From NCBI RefSeq assembly GCF_914767665.1, contig NC_059504.1, forward strand, positions 22,360,001 to 22,424,000: a stretch of DNA of 64,000 nt, written 5' to 3'. The notes under the pieces were generated by a model, which saw nothing but the letters and a program-made list of their open reading frames with translations, did no database searches and had not been told where the DNA came from. The position numbers and the translations under genes were made by a program. Each line of letters opens with the position of its first letter. Within the stretch, counting starts at the first letter, position 1. This document shows positions 45,899 to 57,331 of the stretch, piece by piece. Source of the stretch: Harmonia axyridis (taxonomy: Eukaryota; Arthropoda; Insecta; Coleoptera; Coccinellidae).

Positions 45899-46749
45899 GT
45901 TTCATAAAACTCTGAATTGGGATCTTTGGATTTTCATGAGCCACAATTGCCACAGGACCAGTTTTCGTGAAGAAAGACGCCACCATTTGTTTCTTAACGC
46001 TTCGAGAACGAACAACTTTTGTTGGCCTTGCTTCACATTTAAACACCCAAAATGCCGACTGGACTTTTCTTTCTGAGTCGTATGCATAAATTCACGACTC
46101 GTCACCAGGTGACGATGTTGTATACCGCTTTGGATGCACCAAAGTTGTATTTCGAAATCATTTTACGGCACCAACCGGCAGCAATTTTTTGAGCATCATT
46201 CAACAAATGTGGAATCCAACTTGCACAGAGCTATCGAACTCACAAATGTTCATGCAAAATCTTATGTATGCTAGTCATATTTACTAATGCAAAAACATCT
46301 CTCGATGTCCTGATCTGTTATATGACGATCTTTTCCGATTAGTTTTCGCACAGCTTCAATATTTTCCGGCAAAACGACTGATTTTTGACGACCTTCTTTA
46401 ACATCTCTGTTAGCGAACTACGCCCACGTTTGAATTCAGTGTTACACCGATATACACAGTGGCTTCATCGCCAAAAAAGTTGAATTTAGTTAATAGATGC
46501 CTTTTTCTTAAGTTATAAACCACGTCGAAAGTCTTAATTTCAAAGCTCGAAAATTTTCACGAGTTAAATCCATATTTTGGCGGAGATGAAATTTTGAATT
46601 TACTGTAAACAACAAAAATTGTGCTCGTACGTCAAAACGTTATGAAAACTTATAACACAAAAAATGTCAAATTTTACGATGTCAATATCAGATTTCACCT
46701 TGCAATATAAGTGTTGCAAATTCTCAATACATAAATAGTATCCCTCGTA

Positions 46750-46992
46750 TTCATTTCGGTACTTCTCATCAGTTTTTTTGTTGAATATGTTTCGGCTCGG
46801 GTTTCTGATGCATATTTGACTATTTGGGAACAGTTCTAACACAGGTCTTGTATATTTGACAAATATTTGTTGTTCCAGACAATGTTGATCAGACTTCCCT
46901 CAAATAGGTATTAGGCATTGGCCTGTACTCATTACCTCGAATTTTCATGAAGATCCAAGCAGGCGTTCAAAAGTTATGTCGATTGAAAGTTT
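46750..46992. other. Spacer between mariner and copy B
   Basis: Short unassigned stretch; the original flank of the mariner target. Nothing recognised. Confidence 0.4.
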
Positions 46993-47421
46993 TTGATAAA
47001 ATACATAAAGAGTTTTTAATAAAATATATAAAGCCTGTATCTCTCAAACTAATATAGTTAGGACATGTTTCAGAATCACCAAAACGTCCTGCATCTGTCT
47101 TGAAGGCATGTACATCATTCATGAAACATCCTGTATATTATTTGAATTATGTGAATATTCCGAATGCACGCTGGCGACATAGAGATTAAAGTTATTCGCA
47201 AGGACCTCTGGGTTGCCAACATGAGCACGACATAATATTTGAGGTTACATATGTTAAATGGAATGTGAAATTTGATGAAGCCACATTGTGATGAATTGTT
47301 TGCTTTTGTTTCCTCAATAATAAAAACTGATTAAATATTTTATGGTTTGCTCTATCATATAATAGTTCATGATTCTTCCGCTAAGGGCAGCAGCATTGAT
47401 ATTTCATAGCATAGAAATATC

Positions 47422-47526
47422 CTTAGAAATTATTAATTCTTCTTCTTCTTCTCAAATCACTTATTGGTGATTTAATGGGTTCGCATTTAGCATGTACCCA
47501 GATTGGTTACTTATTAATATTCTAAG
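47422..47526 (-). mobile_element. 105-bp insertion: SINE-like copy inside a tiny palindromic element
   Basis: GAAATATC is duplicated at 47414-47421 and 47527-47534; copy A has the single-copy site. The insert starts CTTAGAAATTATTAAT and ends ATTAATATTCTAAG (inverted). Inside, TTATTAAT flanks a reverse-oriented (AAG)n-tailed sequence (47438-47513) that matches 75-165, so two insertions are nested. Removing the inner one leaves a palindrome of about 24 bp. Confidence 0.7.
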
Positions 47527-47689
47527 GAAATATCTGTCATAAAAATATGAATTACTCTACTCTCTGACTCCGTAGTTTGTCTATGATCCTCAAAACTTCT
47601 CTGCTGTGCTGTCAAAGTCAAACATATCAACAAATTGCAAGCAATTTTCAAAAAATTTCACATTTAACTTGAAAAACTTTAAGATCAAG

Positions 47690-48810
47690 ATGGAGATGGA
47701 AATATTTAAAGTAGAAGTTGATCAAGATGAGATCAAAGAATCATTATTCAGCTACAAGTAAGTATTTTATTCACTTTATTTTCTGAAAATATAGATAGTT
47801 ATATGAAAATATTCACCCTACTACTTACAAATAATCTTCAGATTAAAAACTGGATATTTGGGTATTTGAAAGATTTTCTACTTGTTTCATTGAAGTTGAT
47901 AACATGATGAGATCAGAAATTATGTTATTACACTTTGTTGATTTGTTTCAGTGCTCAGTACATAGATGATGAAAGATTAACTTATAAACCAAATATTGAA
48001 GCTGTTGAACAATTTGTTGAAGGAAATGAGGAATCTGCTGAGACAATAAGAACTCCACAAAAATGTGAAAATTTGAAATTAAATGAATCTCCCAAGGATA
48101 TCAATCCAAAGATATATAACTGTGACTTTTGTGATTTTGCCTCAGCCAGAAATGAAAACCTTAAAGAGCATATAGATTCAATTCACTTGAACATAAAGCA
48201 ATATCAGTGTCATCTATGTGATTACGCAGCAGCTCGAAAGAGCACTCTAAAAACTCATGTGGAATCTATTCATTTAAATTTGAAGAAACATAAGTGTCAC
48301 TTGTGCAATTTTGCTTCTGCTCAAAATATGAACCTTAAAAAGCATATAGATGCGGTCCATTTGAATTTGAGGAAGTATAAATGTGAAAAATGTGATTATG
48401 CCACAGCATACAAAGGATACATAAGTCAACATATGAATTCAGCTCATTTAAACTTAAAAAAACATAAATGTCACCTATGTGATTATAGATCAGTACAAAA
48501 GAGACATCTCCAAGAGCATATAGAATCAATGCATTTAAATATAAAGAAACATAAGTGCCACTTATGTGACCATGCATATATTCAAAAAACACACCTTCAA
48601 AATCATATAGACTCTATTCATTTAAACATAAAAAAATACAAATGCCACTTTTGTGACTATGCAGCAGTTCGAAAAGAACACCTTAAACGACATATAGAAT
48701 CAATTCATTTAAATATGAAGAAACACAAATGTCACTTATGCGAGTACAATTGTAGTCGGAAGATAAATTTAAAATCTCATTTGAAATCTGTTCATTCGGA
48801 AGTTGAATAA
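47690..48810 (+). CDS. C2H2 zinc-finger protein, 8 fingers (paralog B)
   Basis: Exon 1 47690-47757 (MEMEIFKVEVDQDEIKESLF) with a GTAAGT donor; exon 2 47952-48810 after TTTCAG; predicted 308 residues. An acidic N-terminus of about 75 residues (EQFVEGNEESAETIRTPQK) precedes eight C-x2-C-x12-H-x4-H fingers joined by LNLKK/LNIKK linkers. The last finger is distinctive (CHLCEYNCSRKINLKSHLKS) and the protein ends VHSEVE. Splice sites, exon lengths and intron are shared with paralog A, and the frame is fully open, so B is likely the more ancestral, functional copy. A likely sequence-specific DNA-binding protein; binding site unknown. Confidence 0.85.
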
Positions 48811-49717
48811 CATTAAATGAATTTTAAAGTTCTAATAAATTCACATTGTAACAAATTTTTTGTTTCATTAAGTAATATGTAATAAGAACTCATGAAATAT
48901 TTTATTTTAGAGCCCAGTATTAGCGTTGTATAAAGACTATCTAGAAAGGATACCCTAACCTAAAATTTGTTTTGTAAAACCGATGGTATTGGCTATTTTT
49001 TATACAATCCTTGTTTATAGACATATATGTATAATAATATGGATGGGATGTTACAGACATTGATTTCGGTGTATTGTGGCAATGATAGAATAGGTAATGG
49101 CAAAGCAAAGGTTTCGTGAATTGATTGTGTGTGTTTTCTTGTGGTGTTTACCGATTACTAAGTGTTTGTTGTAATTCCTGTGCTTATTCAGGAACTAATA
49201 AAATTTTTTAAATATGACTGCTTCGTGTGCAGCTTGTAATTGTATTTTTAGATCCAAAAAAGTGTCGGGAGAAATGTCATAGGTAGGTAAGCATGAAGAG
49301 ATTTATCGCTTTATCGAACGAAAGCTTTGATGAAAGGAGCCATAATATTATGATATTGAGATCATTGGTTACTATAATGATAATAATACTATGCTGCAAA
49401 TTCTTACCCTTCATAGATCCGGAGTTACGAATTTTTGACCATTTTATTCATGTTTCGAAACTAATGAGCCCGGATTCGAATCCCTCCGTCAGATGTTTAT
49501 CATAATTTTTTATATTGATATTTATTTCATGTTTTTTCTATATGTACTTCAATATTTTATGATAAAAAGGAAAATAACAAACACATGTATGAAATTTTCA
49601 GTACTTTTTTTAAACTGTTTGATTAAAGGCTGATATTCATCTATGAGTTCAAAATACAAAAACGAGCCACGAAGTAGGTAACGAGTGATAAAATGAGCCT
49701 TCTATACGAGTATTATA
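48811..49717. other. 3' UTR and flank of paralog B
   Basis: CTAATAAATTC near 48832 offers an AATAAA signal. From 48988 the sequence matches the flank downstream of paralog A (TTGGCTATTT...), followed by the dispersed GAGCCACGAAGT repeat from about 49625. Confidence 0.5.
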
Positions 49718-50681
49718 CAGTGCGCGTAAAAATTATGGAACAATTTTATTTTCTCAGAAGAACAATATTTGCCAACAAAATCCTGAAACAGGTCAATTAG
49801 TGTTTCACTTTTACAAAATTTTTATGCATTTTTGAAGGATTTTTGTTGCACCCTGTGCCGTCCCCATCAATCCTTCAAATTTTTTTAATTGGGAAAGAGG
49901 GTCATGTTGTACATTTTTGACAAGGTCTTTGAATCTTTTTTAGAGACGTTCAGAATTTTTCAAGAAAAAATTTTGTTTTTGAAAAATTAGTTAGTTCAAG
50001 AGGCTTTCAGTATGTGCACTTTATCATTTACTTTGAGACGATGGTACCTGATGAAATTTGTCACCGAATGAAAGTCGACCATTACAGTTTTGTTCATGCA
50101 CAACTTTCAACCCCTACGAACCCTTCAATGGAGAAAAAAAATGGAGTGACATTGAAAATTCATTTCGGCATTGAAGTACCACCCGGAGAATCATTGTGCA
50201 TTACAAGATAAGTTGAATCAAACTAATAACTTACCTACTTAAGATCATGAATGAAGCGCAGTGTTTCACACATTCTAATTTTTCACGTGAGGGCGTTGAA
50301 ATTTGTGCATGAACAAAACTGTAATGGTCGACTTTCATTCGGTGACAAATTTCATCAGGTACCATCGTCTCAAAGTAAATGAGCCATGACAAAGCGCACA
50401 TACTAAAAACCTCTTTGAACTAAATTATTTTGCGAACAAAAATTTTTTTCTTAAAAATTTCTGCACTCGTATATAAAAGATGAAAAAACCTTGCCAAAAA
50501 AGTACCACATGACCCACTTTCTCTATTAAAAAAATTTAGAGGGTTGAGATAGCACAAGGTGCAACAAAAATGCATAAAAATTCGGTAAAAGTGAAACAAA
50601 AATTGACCTGTTTCAGAATTTTGTTGCCAAATATTTTTATTCTGAGAAAATTAATTTGTTCCATAATTTTGACGAGCACTG
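49718..50681. mobile_element. Foldback MITE with CAGTGCG ends and TA duplication
   Basis: Starts CAGTGCGCGTAAAAATTATG and ends ATAATTTTGACGAGCACTG, with TA on both sides. Copy A has the uninterrupted site (TATTATATATTATT at 39295). Arms of about 390 bp are mirrored (TGGTACCTGATGAAATTTGT near 50042 and inverted near 50341). CAGTG ends with a TA TSD point to the Tc1/mariner superfamily. A short open frame at the centre (50014-50211) has no recognised motif. Confidence 0.8.
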
Positions 50682-51142
50682 TATATTATTTTCTTCAATT
50701 CACTGAATTTCTATTGAGATTAATACAATATTTTCATAAATATCGTTTAGTGATTTTTGCATTGGGTTGGCAGAACAGTTTTTTATATCATAAATTTGAC
50801 AGATAATATAGAGCAGGGCAGTTCATAGTACAAACATAAAATAATAAAATATAACCATGAAATCTGTGCGAATCTGAGATATTCTCGCACGATTTTGTTC
50901 TACAAGATATGGCAGAATGGAACGTACGGATTAGCCACAGAATTAGAGAAAGAGTATTTTCAAAACTCTGTCAGTTGAAACAGGATATTCGGCACTAGCT
51001 TTCCGCCAAAATGTGTTCAGATCATAATTTTGAAATTTTACTTTGTGAGTAGGTAGTATTCTCGCTAAGTCCAAAAAATTCTACTTAGGTCTTCCCTCAA
51101 TGATGTTCTCATCGGTAATTTTTATTTTTTAGCTGGGTTTAT
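50682..51142. repeat. Remainder of the dispersed GAGCCACGAAGT repeat
   Basis: Continues the repeat interrupted by the MITE (ATATTCTCGCACGATTTTGT at 50878). About 250 bp after 50890 are absent from copy A, a deletion in A or gain in B. Confidence 0.5.
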
Positions 51143-52197
51143 CATTCGATTAGATACTACTTATGAGGTTGTTCGTTACCCTCTCAACATACATGTGAGG
51201 AAATGTAGCCTGCTGGAAGCAAGAAGAATTTCCCTCAATGGAAAGCTCCTACCTGGAAACTGGGTTGGACATATGAGGATATTTAATCAACTAGATTCAA
51301 ACCTCTTGGCAAAACCATTAGATGTTATGCCAACCAACTCCGATTTTGAAACTGACCGTCCTAGTGCAATAAGTTTCGTAAATCATTTGGATAACAAGTC
51401 ATCCAAATGGTTCATCGATGGATCAAAATCAGAGAGAGGTACTGGCATTGGGGTATATGGACCTAAATCCCTGGCTAGTGAGCCCTCTATTTTACAGACC
51501 GAGATACTGGCTGTTTACGTATGCGCTCAGGAGAGTCTTAACATGAACCTCAAGGGGGGCATGTCTACATCACCACAGACGTCCAGGCTGAGATTCCTGG
51601 AATCGTACTGCCAGGGGTCCCTGTTGACCTGGGAGTGCCGTAACACCATAAGGCAACTGACCAGAGGCAATAAAGTGACTCTACTTTGGGTACCACGGCA
51701 CTGTGGTGTTGAAGGAAACGAAAAAGCCGATGAACTTGCAAAAAGTGCATCAAGGTTAACATTTGCTGGACCTGACGCTCTCTGTGGGCTAGGAAATATA
51801 AGGCAGCGGTCCAGCAATGGGAGTTGAATAACAGAATAACCCACTGGACAAACGTCAGAAAGCTCTTGAAGCTGTCACGAGCAGAGCTTCGGGTGATGGT
51901 GGGACTGCTGAAGTGGAAATTATAGGAAAGTCAGCAGATGAGATTTGCAGGCTGTGTGGATCAGAAGCAAGTGTCCAGAGCTGGCTGGCCTAAAAACCAT
52001 TGATATGGTTCCGGTCCTGGATACCCGAGAGGTAAAGGCCGAGGCCCTTGAGGAGGTTGTCAATTTTACCAACGCCTTTGACGACCTCCTTGGGTTTCCA
52101 TGAATGAGTAGCGTAGAGAACAAAAGATCTACAAGGTCGCAGTTCCCGGATGGCTTACGGAGCCACAACGACCCCAGTTAATAATAATAATAATAAC
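51143..52197 (+). pseudogene. LINE 3' region with RNase H, copy B
   Basis: Frame from 51195: RKCSLLEARRISLNGKL, then RNase H WFIDGSKSERGTGIGVYG (first Asp in DGSK), EILAVYVCAQESL (Glu), a region where the TDSQ motif is frame-damaged, and KVTLLWVPRHCGVEGNEKAD (His and Asp). After the stop at 51825 decayed C-terminal coding sequence continues (LSRAELRVMVGLL), then a UTR and a (TAA)n tail at 52180-52197. TAA tail plus RNase H suggests an I-group element. Confidence 0.8.
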
Positions 52198-53199
52198 CTC
52201 TCAGCATAGCTGATTTACCCCAGCGGGGGTAATTACCCCCATATCAGAGGCGTTCTAATTTCTCTTCGGAATTTTTTACTTCAATTTTGATTGACGGAAC
52301 GTGAATTGATGACATTTCATCTCATATGTGAAATTTTAAAATGGTGCCGGCTTTTGGGAGCACACGTTTTCGAACGTGTACGTTTAATGAAACTAAGATG
52401 CATAGAACAACAATCAGTAGGAGCTGAGGGCTAACAATGAACGAGAATTGAACAGAAAGCTATAAAATCTGAATAATTATCGGATCACATCGAATATTAT
52501 CACAAAAGGAATAAAAATAGGACCTTATTTCAAAAAAGTTGCATAACACATGAATTCTTTCGTTTGCTTGGTTTTTTCTGTTCCAGTCCTTGTAATGTCT
52601 TAATCTGTTTTGTCGTTTTTTTTGCCTATTTTTCAGCCAATAAATTTTTTCTGGAGAATCTCGTGAAATAGCAGTTTTTCGTAATCGTCGTTTTCTAGAA
52701 GTTGATGTAAGGTCATGCGGAAATTTCAATTTCTCTTGCGACAGTTTTAACAGGTTTTCCGTCGTTGATAACATCAGAAGCAGCTTTATGTAACAATTTT
52801 CTCGGAGATCTTACCTCTCTGTCTTTCGCTTGTAGTTTCAGATCCTTAAAATAAAAATACCTATGTCATAAGAATTTTAGATACGATTTAAAGTCAATTG
52901 GGGTTAGTTGTTTCGAGGAACAACCAGCCCCTCCAGAAAGGAACTTATGACCCCAAATTAGTTTTATATGCGAAGACTGACATAACGGCAAACTAATAAA
53001 ATCAATTGAAACAATACTCAAGCAATACGATTCCTCACTTATGTAACTACAATGTGGGAAATTTACGAATAAATAGGTTTATAATTGACAAAGATAGACC
53101 AAATAGTTCAAACATTAAAACTTACACTTACGTGACGTTTCGAGAGCACGTGCACACAGCCACTCAACCACCGTCACCAGACTACCAGTAATAAAAATT
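52198..53199. other. Unassigned sequence
   Basis: 52214-52240 contains GGGGGTAATTACCCCC, resembling the terminal hairpin of the elements at 18420 and 63890. 52900-53180 is unassigned; on the minus strand TCTCGAAACGTCACG (about 53131-53145) resembles the GAAACGTC end of Penelope hammerheads, but no CUGANGA core is intact. Confidence 0.35.
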
Positions 53200-53901
53200 A
53201 CTGCCAAATTGGCGCTCCTCTTGGTGCCTTAGAAGCATATTTTGCATGTCTTGCTACCTTTTTTCCTTAAAAAGTTATTTCCATCGGAATGACTACCCCG
53301 AGAACTTCCAGCCCCTCTCTCCCCTACATGTTCAATGAAGTTCAAATTAAGATTAGATTCTTCTGTAATAACAGACAATCCTGCAAGGATACGATAACAC
53401 TAAACAACTTAAGATAATCCGCGAATAATAAAAAAAAACAGTTATTATGACAGCTCTGATATAATTAATAAAACATAAAAATAAAAGCGGTGATATCGGT
53501 GAACCGTGTGGAATTCCCGAACTTATATCAATACCTTTAGAACAAACGTCCAAAATTCGAACGTATTGCACTCCTCTCAGACGATCGTGATCCAATCCAG
53601 CAGTGGTGATCCAATGCCCAGTGCCCTGAGCCTGATGATCAGCAGCCAGTGAGGAACCCTATCTAAGGCCTTCGAGAAGTCAGTGTAATTCGCATCAATC
53701 TGTAATTTGTCTTCCATTGCAGATAGAATTATATATTTATAGCATAATAGATTCGTTGACACTGATCTACCAGCAATAAATCCATGTTGTTCTTTTATAA
53801 AAATTCGTCTGAGAATGGGTGTTATCTTATTCGTGATGATTGTATCGAGAATTTTTGGTTTATAAGATCTCTTTGCTGAAGCGATATAGCTAGATTTCTA
53901 A

Positions 53902-54730
53902 GGCCCAGTTTCACCAAATGCTTTAATCTTGACTTAGCTCTTAAGTGAGGCCTTAGATCACGATTAATGTAATGTAGCGTTTCACCACACTCCAAAGCGC
54001 CATTTAATCGACCAATCGCGATTTAGCACTAATCGGCCATTTTTGGAGGATTACAACCTTTCAAGTTGAGATTAATAATTATTTATCAGTATGGAACTCT
54101 TGTCTATGTAATTATTTTTCCGGAAATTTCTAATTTTTGGGTCAATTTTATCAAAATATATGACTATATGTATAGGCTCAATATTTCCCATTTAAAATGC
54201 ACGTAAACTTTGTTTTTGTGTTTTATGAAATTTATTGCAAAGAATAATTTATTGATATGTTTGATTGAAATATTATTTAAGAAGCAGTTAAACTTGTTAA
54301 TAAAAATAAATAAGTTAATAAAATTACTTATATAGTTTTTTTTCCAGAATGTGTGGTTTTGTGAAATGGGATAATTTCTTTTTAACTTCTGCAAGTATCC
54401 GACATTTCGAAGCACATCACTCGACATTTTCGGCAAAAATTAACTTTGTTTTTTGTTTACAAGATGACAAATGTTATGAGTTATGAATGAATGACACCTG
54501 ACACCTAGCGTCAATGGTGGTCATCACTGCTAATACGAATACAGAACACTATATAACTCTTTGTTCACAACGTTGCCAAATGGTTTGACTATTTAATCGC
54601 GATTTGGTTAATCGCGATCATCTTCGGACGGGTTGATGCATGGTGAAACAGAAAACACTGTTAAGCCTGCTTTAGTAACAAGCGGAGTTTAATCAATCTG
54701 GGATCAAGTGCTGTTTGGTGAAACTGGGCC
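53902..54730. mobile_element. PIF/Harbinger-like MITE with TAA duplication
   Basis: Ends GGCCCAGTTTCACCAAA and TTTGGTGAAACTGGGCC; TAA at 53899-53901 and 54731-54733. A 3-bp TWA target and this TIR style are those of Harbinger elements. No transposase. Interrupts the LINE reverse transcriptase. Confidence 0.85.
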
Positions 54731-54784
54731 TAACGATTTTGGTATTTACTCGTGCTACAGATAATTTAAACAGGAAACATAAGG

Positions 54785-56080
54785 TTATATAGTTATTTGG
54801 TCTGTTTCCATCATCTGTGCGGTTGGTTGTTTCCGACGTTTCGACAAGCATTCGCCTGTCGTCTTCAGGGTGGTGGTCCTGAGAAGGACCGATTGGTTGG
54901 TTCTGAGAATAGCCGTTTGCCAAACTTGGTCTGTCTGGAACCATACTTTTTTCGATTTCGTATGAAGGTATCGGGGTTTGAACCTTAGTCGTATCGGTTG
55001 CAATCCTTTCACTCTCACCACTAGTCTACAGAAGCAGGTAGTAATATATACGCATTAAGCTTAATATAAGTTACACATGTATGCGTAGTTGGGATGCACA
55101 GTAGTCGAATATTCGGGTTGCGCAGATGGTGTGCGCAGTTATCCGTCCGAATTCCGATTCATTTTTTTAATTTGGTGGTTTCGATATGCTTCCGACCTAG
55201 ACCGGGTTCAATTTCCTCAGATCAGATCTTATGATTGGTGCCCAGACTCCCTTGATCTCCAGAAACGGCATGCTTATGGGATTCGGAGTGATGGCCATGA
55301 AGGCTGCTTCTTTGAGTTTCCTCCGTTTCGATCTTTCTTCCGTTGATATTATGGAAGCTTCATCCCATTTGATCCTATGTTCCTCATCCCAAGCATGTTG
55401 GACTAGCCTGGATTTTTGTTTCTCCCAGTCGAGCTAGTTTTTGGTGCTCTTTGACTCTTGTGTCCAGGGGGCGTTTGGTCTCTCCAATTTAAGTTCTACC
55501 GCACTCGCATAGTATTTCGTATATGCAATTTTTGGTTCTTTGATTTTCGTTGTTAGGTTTCACCTTGGTTAGGTTCGCCCTGACAGTGTTCTTAGTTTGG
55601 AATGCAGTTCTCACGCCGTATCCATTACCAATTCTTCTCAGTTTTTCTGATAACCCTTTCAAATATGGAATAACTGTGGTTATGGTTTCTATTGATTCGG
55701 TTCGTGTTTCTGGTCGAGGTTCTGTGTCATCCCTTGGTGTTCTTGCGATTTCTAATATCATCTTGGGGTAGCCGTTCTTCTCAAGAATTTCTGTGATCTT
55801 ATCGAATTCTTCTTTCTTATCGTTCAGACTAGAGCATACTTGAGTTGCTCTGTCATAGAGGCATCTGGCTACTCCCAATTTGGTATTGAGGTTATGGTTA
55901 GACTCGAAGTGGAGATACTGACCTGTGTTTGTTGGCTTCCTGTAAATCGTGGTTCGAGGAATTCCTTCCTGTTTGTGTACGAGCACATCCAGGAATGGGA
56001 GTTGGTTATTTTCCTCAATTTCCACCGTGAATTTTATGGATTCCTCTATGTTATTGAGGTGTTCTAGGAAGACAACAATT
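54785..56080 (-). pseudogene. Penelope-like element, 5'-truncated, with GIY-YIG region
   Basis: A 13-bp target duplication AGGAAACATAAGG lies at 54772-54784 and 56081-56093. Minus-strand frame (56080-55490): FTVEIEENNQLPFLDVLV, YRKPTNTGQYLHFESNHN, KLGVARCLYDRA, KNGYPKMILEIA, LRRIGNGYGVRTAF and CIYEILCECGRT, the thumb of a Penelope-type reverse transcriptase. It continues frame-damaged into IGETKRPLDTRVKEHQK (GIY-YIG endonuclease; the first Tyr is replaced by a stop) and ends near 55230 at ISMPFLEIKGVWAP-like sequence. A hammerhead motif follows, as expected for this group. Inserted in the LINE. Confidence 0.88.
54826..54880 (-). ncRNA. Hammerhead ribozyme motif of the Penelope-like element
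   Basis: Minus strand: CUGAAGA (54862-54868, fits CUGANGA), an extra C, stem II GACA (54857-54860) / UGUC (54843-54846), GAAAC (54838-54842) and GUC directly after it (minimal stem III, cleavage after C), then GG that can pair with the CC just before CUGAAGA. Hammerheads in this position are established for Penelope-like elements. The extra base next to stem II may weaken activity. Confidence 0.65.
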
Positions 56081-57331
56081 AGGAAACATAAGGGTTTCGA
56101 CAAAATTGAACTGCACCTTTTCTATAATAAAACCTTGTCAAGTCAAAATCTCTTTTATCAGGTAATGACTGCAGAATTTCAAGGAATATCAATTGTTTGA
56201 TCATAGTTTACCATTCGGTTACTTGAATATACCTGAAAAATATTCTCTGAAAAGTTCTGCAGTACTGATGTTATTGTTTGCAGTTTTCTCTTTGAAGAAC
56301 GTGGTTTTCGGTAGTTCTTCTGTCTTACGGTCATCAATGAACTTCTAAAAATACTTAGGGTTCCTAAAGATTTCAACTTCGTCTGATTCTATGTATTTTC
56401 TATAGCATGAATCAGTCTCTACTCTGCATCTATCTATGAGCTTTTGAACAACAAATAGTCTTCGGCATCACCACCCTGTTTTATGAACCTTTTTTTCTCG
56501 TTTATCATTTTCTTCAGCTCGTTCGAAATCCAACATGAAAAATTGTATTTTTTTCAACCTTTTCGGGAACAAATAACTTTATACCGTTCAAAATAACATC
56601 ATAAAAGACATCGGTACAGCTTTCCACTACTTTACCACTCAGTATTGGTGACCAGTCGATACCATCCAAATATATCATTAGTCCGTCAAAATCAGCGTTT
56701 TTGAAGTCATGGAACGAATAAATTTTTCAAGAACTGGAATCTCTTCACTAAAAACAGAGAAATATAAAGGTGGATGATGTAAGTCACATGTCAAAAGAAA
56801 CTCATGAGCCAATTCAACTTTTAACTTAGAATGTTGAGCGAAAATAAGATCCAACGTGACGTCATTACAAATTTTTATCCGATTCAGCTGATCTAAACAC
56901 AATGTTGACATTATGGCAGCTATGAGAGAATGATTGCCTTTATTCTTACCCATGCTTAATGATGCATCGTTTCCCCAACTTACTCCAGGTATATTATAAT
57001 CTCCGCAACAGAGCTCTGCGGAAGAATACTGATCCATTATATTTTCAAGATCATCACAGTGAGTCTCATACCTTACTGATGTGGAGTTCGGTGGGATATA
57101 AACGTTTGAAAATAATAAAGTTTTTGACCCCACACTAACCGTGACAAACAATCGTTCGATGTTGGAGCAATAATTCTTGAATGGGGATCCAAAAACTTGG
57201 TGGATTCCAATGTAGACAAAACACAAGCATGAATTTTCTCTAGAAAGGCCGATCTCAGTATGCCCAACATAAGCTTGTCAGGAGTAACTATATCTTTGAA
57301 GTCATCCAGTATTACTATCAGCAATAACCTT

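Larger units (their letters stand above)
42656..46747 (-). pseudogene. mariner transposon, about 1.3 kb when the two insertions are removed
   Basis: TA duplications at 42654-42655 and 46748-46749; inverted ends with TTTATGTATTGAG preceded by GAGGG. Minus-strand frame from about 46571: MDLTRENFRALKLRL, EGRQKSVVLPENIEAVRKLI, the first catalytic Asp in GDES-stop-IYAYD (the expected Trp is TGA), RSRSVKKQMVASFF, KTGPVAIVAHEN, hAT insertion, ISLHEVFGKLRETNPKRR, second Asp in LLNDNASSHTS, MGHPLYIPE (third-Asp region damaged), PEIKNKL, Helitron insertion, LRGQRFSSPEDAVEAF and FNRMQKCIDL to 42690. Family motifs for D,D34D mariners are clear. Many stops and frameshifts: dead. Confidence 0.92.
46993..51747. 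repeat. Segmental duplication, copy B
   Basis: Aligns with 31923-40070 in the same orientation (see copy A). Copy B keeps the gene's original 3' end and the MITE-free site at 47390-47410, but has gained the insertions at 47422-47526 and 49718-50681. The distance between the copies is about 7 kb. Confidence 0.8.

Noticed and set aside
52460..52774. Lys/Arg-rich 104-codon minus-strand frame
   Set aside because: Composition follows AT-rich DNA; no recognisable domain and no supporting context.
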